From Pyrus communis (lineage: Eukaryota > Streptophyta > Magnoliopsida > Rosales > Rosaceae), in NCBI RefSeq assembly GCF_963583255.1, contig NC_084809.1, positions 11,203,997 to 11,267,996 of the forward strand: DNA of 64,000 nucleotides, read 5' to 3'. The translations under genes and the position numbers were made by a program. Every line of letters begins with the position of its first letter. Position 1 is the stretch's first letter. The notes under the pieces were generated by a model. That model saw only the letters and a program-made list of their open reading frames with translations, was not told where the DNA came from and ran no database searches. Shown in pieces: positions 23,413 through 37,900 of the stretch.

Positions 23413-26400
23413 ATGAACTCGGGGACAGGGCAACTCCCTCGTAATCGGGTCAACCCGGAACAACCCAGTTCCTGCTTTTTGCAGAAGTTCAAGCTCTACG
23501 AAACCCGCTCGGTACTAGATTTTTGCTAAATATAATGTTTTCTGTATATGCTTTGAATTGAATGTGTCTTGTTTTTTAAGGTTTGATCTGCTTTTGATTT
23601 TAAGGAATGCATAACATGAATCCTGCTAAATTGCTAATGTTAGTCTTGTGAAGCTGGATTTGACTTGAAGGACAAATATGTGAGATGTGAACAGTTTTCA
23701 AGTTTTGATTTTGATTGTTCAGAACTTAATTTTAGTCAACTTTATGATTTGAGTTTTTGAGTATTATTTAGTTTGAGTTCGTATACATTGAATTTTGTTG
23801 ATGCGGATTTCTTGATGTTTTGGTATTGAATCTTTTTTTGTGCTGCTTCAGGAGTCTTTGCAAAACTTGACCCGCTGTCAATTTAATTTGATTCGTTATT
23901 GAAAATTCCGGCATTGAAGCTTGAATATATTGCTATGATATCTTTCCATTCCTGTTTGATTTGGAAATCTCATGTATTTTCAAATCTTTCGGATAGAAAC
24001 TGGATGTTGATGGGTTTGGTTGTTGAAAGCTGTCTGTTTTGTTGCTCTCATTTTAGGAATATAGAAAAAATAGTGTAAATTCGTTGCTTCGTTTCTTTGT
24101 TTCACCTCTTTGTTGTGCCAATTGTTGAGACTACCGATTATTAATGACATTTTGTATGCAACAGAATTTTTATTTGATAGGAAGAGACAAATGCAGAACC
24201 TTTTGGAGGGTTCTAAAGATTAACAGATTGGATCCATCTGAGTTAGACATTCTTGAAGATCCTGCAACATACTCGGATAATGAGTGCTACGACCTCCTGA
24301 AACGGATAGATGAAGGAAACAAGTCAATGGGTGGACTTAAACTTATCACCAATTGTTATGGAATTGTTGGTAGGACTTCTTTGCATGGTTTTATACCTTT
24401 GCACATCTTTTGGTCTTAATTTAAATCTGAAGATATTTTCTTCTGATTTTAGGGTTCGTGAAATTTCTGGGACCTTATTACATGATAATTATTACAAAAA
24501 GAAGGAAAATTGGCACTATTTGTGGCCATACGATCTATGCAATTTCCAAGAGCGAGATGATTCCGGTTCCAAATCCTGCCGTGCGGTCAAAATTGGCCAA
24601 TTCTAAGAATGATGAGAACAGGTCTTTTGTCCATTTTGCATGTAAATGTAATATGTACTTGGTACTTTTAAAGCGATTTAAGGGAGTAGTATTCAGAGTT
24701 TTAAATTGCCAATTTGTATTTCTATAAGAACCGTGCCATGGTGTTATGTTATTTAGGTTTCAATTAACTTGGCTAGTATAGTAGTAAAAAGTTCTTCACT
24801 GTGGAGGTAATCTCTGTACTCCATTGTTAATAGTTAATACACCCTTCAATGTGATATTAATGATGTGGACCTTCTCAATTCAGACTTGGTTCTTGTTCTT
24901 CTTCTACCTTAGTATGTCTTTGCTAAGATAAGGCAAATAATGAATCTTGTGGACTATTAATTTGGCATATACGAAATCTTTGTTGTTAGATCCTTCATTG
25001 TTAATACTGCTTTTTAGGGGCTATTGCCACTTGCCTTTCCAGTCCAAATCCTGCAAATATGCAGGGGCAAACTTCATTGCCATTGTGATGTAAATGTAAT
25101 GAGGCAAGGTATCATCAGGTTTTTCACGGGGAAAACCACTTTCTTTCCTTTTCTCCTTTTTTTCCCCTTCTGGTTAATATCTTTACTTCAAATAGTTGTT
25201 TCATCAGTATATTGTCGCTTTCTATTTTTTATTTTTTTATTTTTTAATTATAAAGTTAATTATCGATATACATTATTCCTCATTTTCCTTTTCTTGTTGA
25301 AATAGATACAAGAAGCTCCTATGCACGTTGGACCTCACAAAGGACTTCTTTTTCAGCTATTCATACAATATTATGTCTAGTCTTCAAAAGAATATATGTG
25401 ATAGGAAGACGGGATCATCCCTTTATGAAACAATGTTTGTTTGGAATGAGTATTTGACACATGGAATCCGATATTATCTGAAGAATACTCTCTGGACAGT
25501 TGCTTTAGTGTATGGATTCTTTAAACAGGTAAGAACGCCAAATCCATCATTGGCACTACTTCAAACTAGAAATTTATTGATTGCTTCCTGGAATTTTGTT
25601 TTGCATTTAGTTCTAAGCTTATTATTCCTTTATGTGATGAGTCTTTTCTAATTATTCAAAGTAATCTTGGTTGCTGTTATGATATATAGTGATTAATGCA
25701 AAATTTCTTCCTTAAAAGTTTTTCTTGAAGAAACTTTGTGCGCATTGTTTGGTACATTTTTGGGTAATATTTTCAATGGCTTCGTGCTTTGGTATCCAGG
25801 TGAATCTTTCTGTATCTGGCAGGGATTTCAAGTTGACCCTCATTGCCAGACGTTCACGTCACTTTGCTGGCACCAGGTTTGGACACTGCTACTGCCTGTT
25901 TTCTGTATTAATTAATGGTTACTGCTAAGTTCCTTACAAATATACATTTGCATTCCCGTGTGTGCAGATATCTAAAGCGAGGTGTAAATGAGAAAGGTAA
26001 AGTAGCTAATGATGTTGAGACAGAACAGCTTGTTATTGAAGATGCTCCTGAAGGACACCCAGTACGAATAAGTTCTGTTGTGCAGCACCGAGGATCAATT
26101 CCCCTTTTCTGGTCCCAGGAAACCTCTCGACTAAATATCAAACCTGACATAATACGTATGACTCCGGCAAACCCACTTGTTTTATTTTCTGTGGTGGTTC
26201 TCATACATTCCACTGATATTTTATCTTTTGCCAGTATCAAGGAAGGATCATAACTACGAGGCCACAAGACTTCATTTTGAAAATCTTGTCCAGAGATATG
26301 GAGACCCAATAATTATTTTGAATCTGATTAAGGTAGCACTAGTTTATTTTACAGGCATCAATGCTTCTCGTTTTGCTATCCTTGTATATAAATTTTAAAC

Positions 26401-29400
26401 TAAATCTGATCGTCCTTCCAACTCTCTTCTCATCTTTTCTCCTATAATTGATCGTTCTTTTCAGACAAATGAGAAGAAACCTCGAGAAACAATTCTCCGT
26501 GCAGAGTTTTCACATGCCATCAGATTTATCAATAGGAGTTTACCAAAAGAGAGTCGCCTGAGGTTTCTCCATTGGGATCTGCACAAACATGCCAGAAGGT
26601 ATTTGACTTTCCCTTTTCCTATGATAGGTAGAAAGAACGTCTTTAGTTAAAATTATGGTTGGGATTAATTGAACTGTATCATTTACAGCAAAGCTACCAA
26701 TGTATTGGCACATCTCGGAAAAGTTGCTACATATGCATTGGGATTGACCGGAATCTTCTATTGTCAAGTAAACCCCATTTTTAGGCCTGAGGGATTATCT
26801 GGCTTTGAGTAAGTTCTTATCAAGACTCAAGATATTGCTTTTTCAGCTTGGTATTCCTTGTTATATGCTTTGTTGTCCAGTAGTTTTATATATCAATATA
26901 TACAATAGCAGGCATTTGGAAGTATTGTGTGCACAAAAGCACTTGCAAGCTATTTACAATGCTGACAATTTTGATGAGATGCAGGAAAAATGATGATGCC
27001 GATGACTGCTTGTCCCATAGCTGTTCAAGTAAAGATGAGGATGCTGATAGCCGAGAAGCAGAAATTAGCAATGGTAGTGATGGTGATGGTGCAAGCATGA
27101 ATTGCAATATCACAAGCATGATGTTTCAGAAAGGAGTCCTGAGGACCAATTGCATAGACTGTTTAGATCGCACAAATGTCGCCCAATATTCTTATGGGCT
27201 AGTTGCTCTTGGACATCAGCTGCATGCTTTAGGATTTATAGAATCTCCCGATATTGATCTGGATAACCCTCTGGCTGAGGACTTGATGAGAGTTTATGAG
27301 TCAATGGGTGACATACTTGCACTACAATATGGCGGCTCTCCAGCGCATAATAAGGTAACTTAAAATACATGATTCTAGATCTCAACTTCCACTGCTGGTA
27401 TCCGGTAAATAAAAGTAACGTGATGGATTAAAACTGGGAAGATGGAAGTAGTAATTTTAACTAAGTTACCTTGAAATCATTTATGTGTCTTATATTTGTT
27501 TATTGGTGGATCCTCCCCTGTGATATTCTGGTTACACGTTCCAGGGTTTTAAGGTTGCTCTGCCTTTTCCCAATACCTTGGCCCTATAAATGGTCTTATT
27601 GTGTCGGTTGATTTTTATGTTTTTTGTTGATCTGAAACAGATATTCTCTGAGACTAGAGGCCAGTGGAAGGCAGCAACGCAGTCCCAGGAGTTCTTTAGA
27701 ACTATACAGCGGTTCTACAGTAATGCTTACGTGGATGGTGTGAAACAAGATGCTATTAATGTGTAAGTCAAAAGATGCCACTCTTATACTTGGTCCATCT
27801 GCATTTGTGACACACCCCGATCCCGATGTCCATGGGACATCTGGATGACCACATGCTAGCTGACACCCGAGGGTGACAAAAGCCATTTAATTAATGCAAA
27901 TGCTGAGAACATGTGAACATGCATATAAATTTCGCTTAATGGCTTGCGTCACCCTTGGGTGTCGGCTAGCACGTGACCATCCCGATGTCCCTCGGACATC
28001 GGGATCCGGGCGTGTCAAGTTGAGTAATGTAAGCTAACAGGTGCACTATTTCACTGTATAATTCTGCAGATTCCTAGGGTACTTTCAACCACAACCGGGT
28101 AAACCACAACTGTGGGAATTGAATTCGGATCAGCACTACAATGTTGGGAGGTATGACCGTAATTTTGCTAATAACAATGCTATGTGTTCGTTCTTTGCAG
28201 TCGAAATAGGGAGACCACCATTGTAAAAAGAAAATATATGCACACACGTATCCATATGTCAATGTTTTTATTTTTGTTGGAGAATAGTGTCCCACGTGGG
28301 TGGGAGATAGTGGTTAGTTGGGGCAATATTGGTATTTTGGTGGTGGGTTATGATGGGTCTAAAACGTTTTTCAATTTTAAGTTCAAGATATCTGATATCT
28401 CGGTGGATGATATTTAGGGTGACAATAATTCTCAGCTTATGACTCTATTAGAAAGATGAGTAGATTAATACTATGGTTTCTTATTAGCAGAAAAGAAAAA
28501 GAAAAAGAAAAAAAAATCAATATTGCGGTTTCTGTTTGTTTGATATTATCACGAGGAATAAATAGCCTATGACTTGCTCTACATATGACATTCAAGATGA
28601 ATTTCTATGTATTTAGGTCGTTTATCAAAAGGTCACTATCTGAGGGCCATATTCTCGGTGAAAGTGATTCACCTATGGCAAGCACAGATGTTGGGCACAA
28701 TCAACCTTTGTCTGAAATCGCACAAGGAAGTAACAGAGCAATTTCAGAGTCTGCACCAGCAATCTCAACTTGCGAAAGTGAGATATCCTATAGCAGGTAT
28801 GCTTGCGTTGCAATTCATATACTCGTTTACCAGCTGTTGTAACAATATCAGGTTTCTAATGGCCAAACAAAAACATTCTAGTTTTTCTAAGCCAATAAAT
28901 TTGATGGTTGTTCTATCTTTAAGCCTACAATAATTCCTTTCTTCCGGTCTAATAATTGCTGTTGTAGGTTTACCCCCTCAATGCCTTGCAAGCAGCTTTT
29001 TGGTGTGTTGCAAGAACACGAATGCCACCAGAGTGATCATATCATTTACGATGAACACGATGATGATTGCAACTTGTCAAATTTTCTGGATGCAGACTGG
29101 TTGTCCACATCAGGAAACTCCTGTGAAGAAGAATGTGGAAGGTACTTATTCCTACCCTCTAAAAAATGCATGCAGATTAGACTTGGCAATATATCATGAA
29201 AACTTTCTAGTTATGAGGACTGACAATTGATTGGCAATAGGTCTATGACCAGCCTTTCCTCGGAGAATCTTGTGAATGGACCAAAGATTGAAACGAGCAC
29301 TTCTGCAAGTGAATCTGGATCCACGAGAAAGGTAAACTATTATCATCATCTTGCTGGGATTGGCACGAAATATTGAAATAGTGAAAAAGTGTACCATTTG

Positions 29401-29868
29401 CATTAATTTAGAAAAGATTAACAGATTTCCAGATGAAAAGACGGAAGATTAGTTGGTTATACCATTCTACTGCCCTTACGTAAGTAGAACTCTGTCGTAG
29501 CATCCTTTTTTCAGTAGTGACCAAGTGGTGATGGCTAGTTTGCTTAATAAAGTTGGAGGAAAAGAGTTGGACCTTGGACTTTATCCATTGACGTTGTGTA
29601 TTATTCAAATTTTAGTATTAATTGGTTTCTATCGCTGCAGAACTGTTGCCTCCATAAGATGTTTTATAGACTTCCATATCCTGTTAGACTTGTCATCTTT
29701 GTACTCCATGTGTTAGAGCAGTGAACCAAATTGTTAACGTCTTTTATTTGTCGTGATTATTAGGGAAAAGAGCAATACGAATCAGAGGTCAGTCGTGATA
29801 ATGTGACACCCACATATTCAGAGAGCTTCATGGACTGGGTAGCTAACGGGGAGTTGCTGTTTCTTTGA
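23413..29868 (+). CDS. SAC-domain phosphoinositide phosphatase (plant SAC1-SAC5 class), sixteen exons
   Basis: Exons: 23413-23511, 24165-24369, 24453-24621, 25306-25528, 25800-25876, 25968-26155, 26235-26332, 26465-26598, 26689-26808, 26985-27354, 27641-27762, 28070-28150, 28617-28796, 28968-29141, 29241-29331, 29764-29868. They join in frame to 811 codons, close to the ~800 residues usual for SAC2-SAC5. The SAC domain starts near residue 26 (KFKLYETRSNFYLIGRD) and includes GPYYMIIITKRRKIG, YLTHGIRYYL and ARRSRHFAGTRYLKRG. The catalytic P-loop RTNCIDCLDRTN lies at about residues 491-502 (Cys-x5-Arg). The C-terminal tail is the longer, Ser- and acid-rich part typical of this class, ending DWVANGELLFL. 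The family removes phosphate from PtdIns(3,5)P2 and related lipids on vacuole and endomembranes; the closest Arabidopsis paralogue cannot be fixed by eye. A 210-bp foldback MITE sits in intron 11. The exon 9 end was chosen by frame and could differ. Confidence 0.92.
27808..28017. mobile_element. Foldback MITE in intron 11 of the SAC gene
   Basis: About 80 bp at each end form inverted repeats: left TGACACACCCCGATCCCGAT and right ATCGGGATCCGGGCGTGTCA, continuing inwards through GCTAGCTGACACCC / GGGTGTCGGCTAGC. It lies between exons 11 and 12 and should be spliced out. No convincing target duplication was found. Confidence 0.85.
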
Positions 29869-31943
29869 AGCTAACTCAAAGGTTTTGCCTCGTAACTTTA
29901 ACTCAACCCGTCCGAAGGATTTGGGTTCTTGTACAGAAAATAAATGTTAAGAATGTCACCAACCAAAAGAGCATAGTACTGGGATTTGCTGAGAAATTGA
30001 TTCTTCAAGGTGAAAACTAATTCTTTGGTAGACTTTACAGTTTACCTTGTCATATGGTCCATTGTCATGATAGGGGAAGTAGCAATAAGCAACCCGTATA
30101 GTTCTCAACTCCACCGCTTCTTGGAGGTTCTAATATCTCTAAAAATTATTTACTTGTGAATTTTATTAGATAGCAACAGATTTCCTCCTCTCAATTCAAT
30201 ATGCAGGTTCAGATTTTGTTTCATTTCATTTTCTTTCTCATGTTTATTTATCGAGCAAACTTTGTATTACCCATCTGTGCACGTCAGCGCTGATGTTCAT
30301 ATCATGTAGTGTCAGGGAAGTGATTTTCACACACCCCATTTTCTCCCTACACACTTTCTTTAATTCCGCTCAATTTATTCATTCTAAAGGCGACGGAAAA
30401 GGAAGGTGCGTAGAAGGAGAAATGGATGTCTGAAAATCATTTTCCAATATTTATCTCCTTGAAAAGTAAAATGCTATTGGACTGCATCTCCGCTTGTATG
30501 CGAATGTCAAGTAAAGTTACTGGGTATCAGTTGGAAATGTTAAGAAAAGCAAATAGAGTTTCGAAGCAAGCGAGGTGAAGCTGAAACGTTGATCGGATTG
30601 GATAGCTCTTTGTCGACCTACTCCCGCGCATCAAATTCCGACCAACAACTTGGAGGTGTATAGCTGTGTGGTTCAAGGCATTGGTTTGCTAAGTTGGCAC
30701 ACCAGCAGATTGTGTCCCGGTTGAACCCCATTTCCGAGTAGTCTGCAACATTTGAGAGTGCTTCTTTCTTTCTTTCTTTTCTTTTTTTTTTTTTTTTTTG
30801 GTGGTTAGAAAGGGATGGTCGTTTCATGACCCTGCTGCATTACGTTCACTCGTACGGGCTGGGCATGTTACAAGGTCAACCCGACCCTAGTCATCATTTA
30901 CAATATGGGGTCGGGTTAAACTCAACCCAACCTGTGGGTGAACTTGGGTTAAACTTGGGGTTGTCCAATTTTATCACAAGGTGGATAATAAATGGATTCA
31001 ACACAATCGTGATAATTGGGGTTAAATCCATCCAAAAAGGATGGCTCATCCAAAACTAAGCGCTCGTTTGGAATTATATTAAAATGGTTAAAAGTGTTTT
31101 TGATGAAAATGATTTTGGATGAACACTTGAAGTGCTTTTGAAACTCAAAAATATTTTCTTTAAAAACTATTTCAGTAATTTTAAAAGCACTTTTAAGGAA
31201 ACCTTCACAAACTGAACATGTTATAAAATGATAAGTCACTACCTTGAAGAGTTGCAATTGAGAAAAAAGGAACGCCAAAAAAAAAAGAAAAGAAAAGATA
31301 AAAGAGTCCTGCAACCTAACCCAAATTGCTGCTCATAAACACGTTGTAGTAAGAAAAAAATTGAATAATTCACGAAGTCCTGCAACCTGACACATCGCTA
31401 AATATTACCCAAGTCTCGTATCAATCAAACAATACAAATGAAGAGTTTTTCACCATAAAATTGATTGGCAATACAAAGATGTTCAACATCAATCCACACT
31501 TAAAATGCATGCAAAGTCCTTTGTTTTTCCGACATGGCATTCATGCCCTCGACAAAAACTTTGAGCATCGTCATACAATCCACAGTTTTGAGCGTACTTT
31601 CATAGAGACGTTTATGCAGGCAAACGGCGACAGTAGTGGGTGCAGTGGTGGTGCAATAGCAGGGGAGTGACTGTCCAAAAATCACATAAACTGCGTAAAC
31701 AAGGTTGGCGCAGAAAGCACTGTTGATTATTATTTGCAACAATATAAGATGGTTAAGAAAGCATATATATTAATAAGGATAACATTGTCAACATCTCCAA
31801 GAAAACTCAATTCTACAGCTTAACAGTTTAAAAACCAATCCATTTTTCAGAAATGGAATCATAATCCCTTTTCGAAACCCAAAGAGGAAGAAAATCTAGC
31901 CGATTACAAATGATTCGACACATTGTGGTGACCAAAATTTCCT
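29869..31943. other. SAC 3' untranslated region and intergenic DNA
   Basis: After the SAC stop there is sequence likely to be 3' leader, then AT-rich intergenic DNA with a T run at about 30780-30800. A weak inverted-repeat block lies at about 31076-31205 (AAGTGTTTTTGATGA and TAAAAGCACTTTTAAGG), perhaps a MITE remnant. No gene was recognised. Confidence 0.5.
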
Positions 31944-33965
<2,022 letters not shown>

Positions 33966-34091
33966 CGTCGAGACTTCAACAGATAGAGGGGGAAGATGAG
34001 CCTCCGGCCGATTTTCTATGCGAGAGTGAGGCGAGGCTGCGAGAGTGGGGGGCTGCGGGTTTGCTCGCTTTATCGGGAGGCTGCGAGCGAA

Positions 34092-34099
34092 AAACCCTA
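34092..34099 (-). promoter_or_regulatory. Telo-box upstream of RPSA
   Basis: AAACCCTA on the plus strand (TAGGGTTT on the minus strand), 127 bp upstream of the RPSA start codon. Telo-boxes are established promoter elements of plant translation-machinery genes. Function here is inferred from position. Confidence 0.6.
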
Positions 34100-34159
34100 G
34101 GAGGAGAACTAAGATTTCTACTTCCGTACTATCTCAGCCGTTGGATAACACCAACGGCT

Positions 34160-34420
34160 AGATTTGTAGAAGTCAATGATCTGCCGGTTTAGAGTTTTTC
34201 ACTTTTTTATTTTTATTTTTTTTATTTTTTATTTTTAATTTAATTTAAAGAATTGGTGATGCTTTTAAACATAAGTTCGGTGATATTCATTTTCATTTGG
34301 AAGTGGAAGTGAGATAGATTTGTAGAAGTCAATGATATGCCGGTTTAGAGTTTTTTTTTCAATTTTTTTTTTTAATTTAAAGAATTGGTGATGCTTCGAA
34401 ACATATTAACCAATCAGTAC
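34160..34420. repeat. Local tandem duplication, unit ~155 bp
   Basis: GATTTGTAGAAGTCAATGAT with CTGCCGGTTTAGAG begins at about 34163. It recurs at about 34317 with one change, and both copies are followed by a T-rich tract and AAAGAATTGGTGATGCTT. The copies are head to tail in the spacer between the divergent RPSA and NOC1 genes. Confidence 0.8.
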
Positions 34421-34570
34421 TATGATCTAGTGATATTCCTCTTCATCTGGAAGTGAGAAGTTTTAGGTTCGAATATCGTGGATGAAAAATTCGATACCAA
34501 ATTAGGCTGCCAATTATACAGCTTAGCTAAGCTCTCTCTTTTTAATGTAAAAATATCTCTGTACTAAAAA
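34405..34570 (+). mobile_element. SINE, plus strand
   Basis: GATCTAGTGATATTCCTCTT, then TGGAAGTGAGAAGTTTTAGG and TTCGAATATCGTGG (B-box-like), then AGCTAAGCTCTCTC and a terminal A tract at about 34567. Same family layout as 15552-15719 and 18605-18766. It sits in the RPSA-NOC1 spacer and shares GTGATATTC with the duplicated segment to its left. Confidence 0.7.
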
Positions 34571-34815
34571 AAAAACATATTATTGTAAATAGACTACACC
34601 ATTTATGAAAAATAATCGTGTTTATGCACTATAATAAGAATCGTTCACTTTTCCTTCCTCAATAATTCACCAAACATATAACTAAGTATCTAAAACTCCT
34701 CAAATTTTCAATATCGTTTTAAATTGATCTTAATATTTTTAAACATTTTAAATAAATACTCAACGTATTAAAAAAGTCGCATCTGGCATCCGTGAAGCTA
34801 GAAAACTCAGTCCTA

Positions 34816-34901
34816 GGCCCACAATGGCCTAGCCCATCAGATTGTGGTCGACTTTTAAATTTACCCGGATCCAAATCAAAAGCCCATTTTCTTAAACCCT
34901 A
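34816..34901 (+). promoter_or_regulatory. Site II elements and telo-box in the NOC1 promoter
   Basis: GGCCCA (34816-34821), AGCCCA (34831-34836) and AGCCCA (34881-34886) are site II motifs (TGGGCC/T on the other strand). AAACCCTA at 34894-34901 is a telo-box. All lie 60-145 bp upstream of the NOC1 start codon. The combination of site II plus telo-box is an established mark of plant ribosomal-protein and ribosome-assembly genes (TCP-factor binding). Activity is inferred. Confidence 0.7.
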
Positions 34902-34959
34902 CAACCATCCCCGCCCCTTCGTCTGTATTTTCTGGTAAAGCTTCATTCCACAGCCAGTC

Positions 34960-37900
34960 ATGGCGGATTCTAAATCAAAGAAATCCGCTAGCAACCCAGA
35001 AGACATAGATCACCTCCGGTCCGACGTAGCCTCCTTCGCTTCCTCTCTCGGTCTCGCAACCTCTCTCCCTTCCTCCGGCTTCAACGATGTCGATTTTCGC
35101 AATCCCGGTCCCAAAAAACCCCAAAGGAAGTCCAAACCAGCTCCAATCCCAAACCCCACCAAAAACCAGAAGCCAAACAAGCCGAATTTCAAACCCAATG
35201 AAAACCAGAAGCCGAAACTCACACTTTCTTCACTGGAGGAAAACAGCAGCAAGGACAAAGCGAGAAACTTTGAGAAGTTCAAGAACCTCCCGAAGCTGCC
35301 ATTGATGTCGGCGAACAACTTGGGGGTGTGGTATGAGGAAGCTGAGGAATTGGAAGGCAAGGTGCTTGTGGGTGGGAAGAAAATGGAGGTGAAGAATGCG
35401 GAGGAGTGGAAGGGTGTGGTGGCAAAGAAGAAAGAGCTTGGAGAGAGGTTAATGGCGCAGTACGTAGCGGACTACGAGTCATCGAAAGGGAAGAGTGGGG
35501 ATATTAAGCTTTTGCTTACCACACAGAGGTCCGGAACTGCATCGGATAAGATATCAGCATTTTCGGTGTTGGTTGGGGATAATCCCATTGCCAACATGAG
35601 GTCCCTTGACGCACTTATAGGTAATATTTCAGTTTGCATTTAGAAGAAGGTGTTTGAAAAAAAGAGGGTGAAAGTTAATGACTGCTTTAAATCAAGCATC
35701 TCCCAACTTGAATTGTTTTGTTGACATATGCCGGAAAATATTTTTTGAATCTTAGAATTTTAGATTGTTCGTTTCGTGACTGTTTGTTTCAGCAAGAAAA
35801 GAAATGCTAATAATGATTCAATGAATGTTTCCAAGTTATTTTATACCTATACCTATGTTCCATTTGATCCGAGGCTAATGTACTAGAATCAATATAGAAT
35901 GTCTAAATTTTATTCATGTCGCTGTGTATACACAGTTCTTGATGAACTTTGATAGATTTTTGGGATAAAAGAAATTATTCATATCAAATTATCAATCTGA
36001 CCATGGGCTTTGGTTCTGTTGGAAGCTGGGTGTGGATTCGATCTTTCTATTTGAACCTTGATTGGCCTTATTTTTTTGAATCTTGCTTTTGTTGGGACTT
36101 GTATTTGTTGTAGGAATGGTGACATCCAAAGTGGGAAAGCGATATGCATTTGCAGGTTTTGAAGCATTGAGAGAATTGTTTCTTACAAGGTTATCTCTCT
36201 CCTCTATCCCTCCCTCAATCCATGTGTGTGTGCACACATTATTAGTCCTGAAACCTTGGAAATGACTAACCAGTCTTTGATCCCTCCACGGTCACTCAAG
36301 CCATGGGGGATTAAAGGTGTGAGGTCTGCTACAGAACTACTTTTATTTAAAAGAACGACAGAACTCCACTGACAAACAAGACAAGAAAGCTCATGAATCT
36401 CACCAAACCAGAAAGAAAAGTTTGTAATACTAAACAAGCCCGTCTGAAACTACTATCAATCTATGACCTTGCTGCAAAAATTGAAAATAGTCCAATGCCT
36501 CATTATAGAAATGATCATGTTTTATGATATACTAAATTTATTGCCCTTTGCTCCATGAAGTAAGTGAATTGTTGGTTTTCTATTTTGGCGTGTTTCATGA
36601 TGAATGGTCTAACACTTCTACAGAAATTTGATGCTCCTGTTGGGTTTAGTAAGAAGCCATTTTCCTTATGATTAATAATGATCGACGGCATTGGTTTGTC
36701 CACTTGAGTTTGTTTTAGAACTTTGACTTCATATTTTGTGATTTTTTGCTCCTTACTTTGCTCTGATCTGCATATATGTTTCTATTTCCAGTTTATTACC
36801 TGATCGCAAGCTTAAGAACCTCATACAGCAGCCATTAAATCATGTTCCAGAGACAAAAGATGGTTATTCTCTTCTTCTTCTATGGTATTGGGAGGAGTGC
36901 TTGAAACAAAGGTATTTGGTTTTAGTCTTTGTTCCTTTTTCTCCACAACCTTATTGTGTGCATCTATTTTTAACACGACACATATAATGTCTCTCTCAGG
37001 TATGAACGCTATGTTTTTGCTCTTGAGGAAGCATCAAAAGATATGTTACCTGAACTTAAAAACAAGGCATTGAAGGTTGGGTTCTCTCGATTTTTCTCTT
37101 ATTGTTAATTTGCTGCCTGTTTAAAACCTCCCATTATGACTACTAATTTTCGATTGTTCCTGAAGCTACAAAGTTCCAATATTCATTTTCTCCAGTGAAA
37201 CAGGTTTTTTTTTTTTTTTTTTTTAATAAAGTTCAAGCCTCCTCTTTAAACCAACAGTCCAATTGGAATTTGAGGAGCATGTTTGTTAGAAGTTCGCTTA
37301 GATTTTCATTTGTAAGCATGTTACTATTTCAGATATTGATTTGCTGTAAGTAAAGTTTAAGGCTTGGATGACAACTGTTATGTAGGTTGATTGTTGTAAG
37401 AATTTACACATAAGAGATTAGTATTTTCTGTTCTCTGTTTGCTCATTGTTATTGATATAAAAACAACCATTGGGTGGAAATGCATGGTGTAACTCATGTG
37501 ATTTTCTGAAGTTTCACATTTTGCTTAAAACAACGTTGAAGTGACCACAAAGTGAAAAGATTAAACCACACTTTCCTATCTTTGTTTTAGTTTTTTTTTT
37601 TTTTTTTTTTTTGTTGAAAAAAATATTCAAAATTGAAGTTACCACAAACTGAAAAAATGCATGATGTAACTCATATGATTTTCCAAGGTGTAACTCATAT
37701 CTTTTTTAAATATCATTTTTTTTTTAGCTATAATGCACGTGAAGTTGTCTGTAACATCTATAATATGCTGATGTGAGAATTTTGATCCATACTCTCCTAT
37801 ACAAATAAATGCTTCCAGACTATATATGTGCTGCTAAAGAATAAATCAGAGCAGGAGCGTAGATTACTGTCTGCGCTAGTTAACAAAGTAAGTTTAACCT

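Noticed and set aside
30826..31059. Short plus-strand frame beginning MTLLHYVHSYGLGMLQG
   Set aside because: Falls in repetitive GGGTT/AACCC-rich intergenic sequence and shows no domain or gene context.
35010..35360. Minus-strand open frame opposite NOC1 exon 1
   Set aside because: Antisense shadow of a clear coding exon; low-complexity Ser/Phe/Gly content and no domain.
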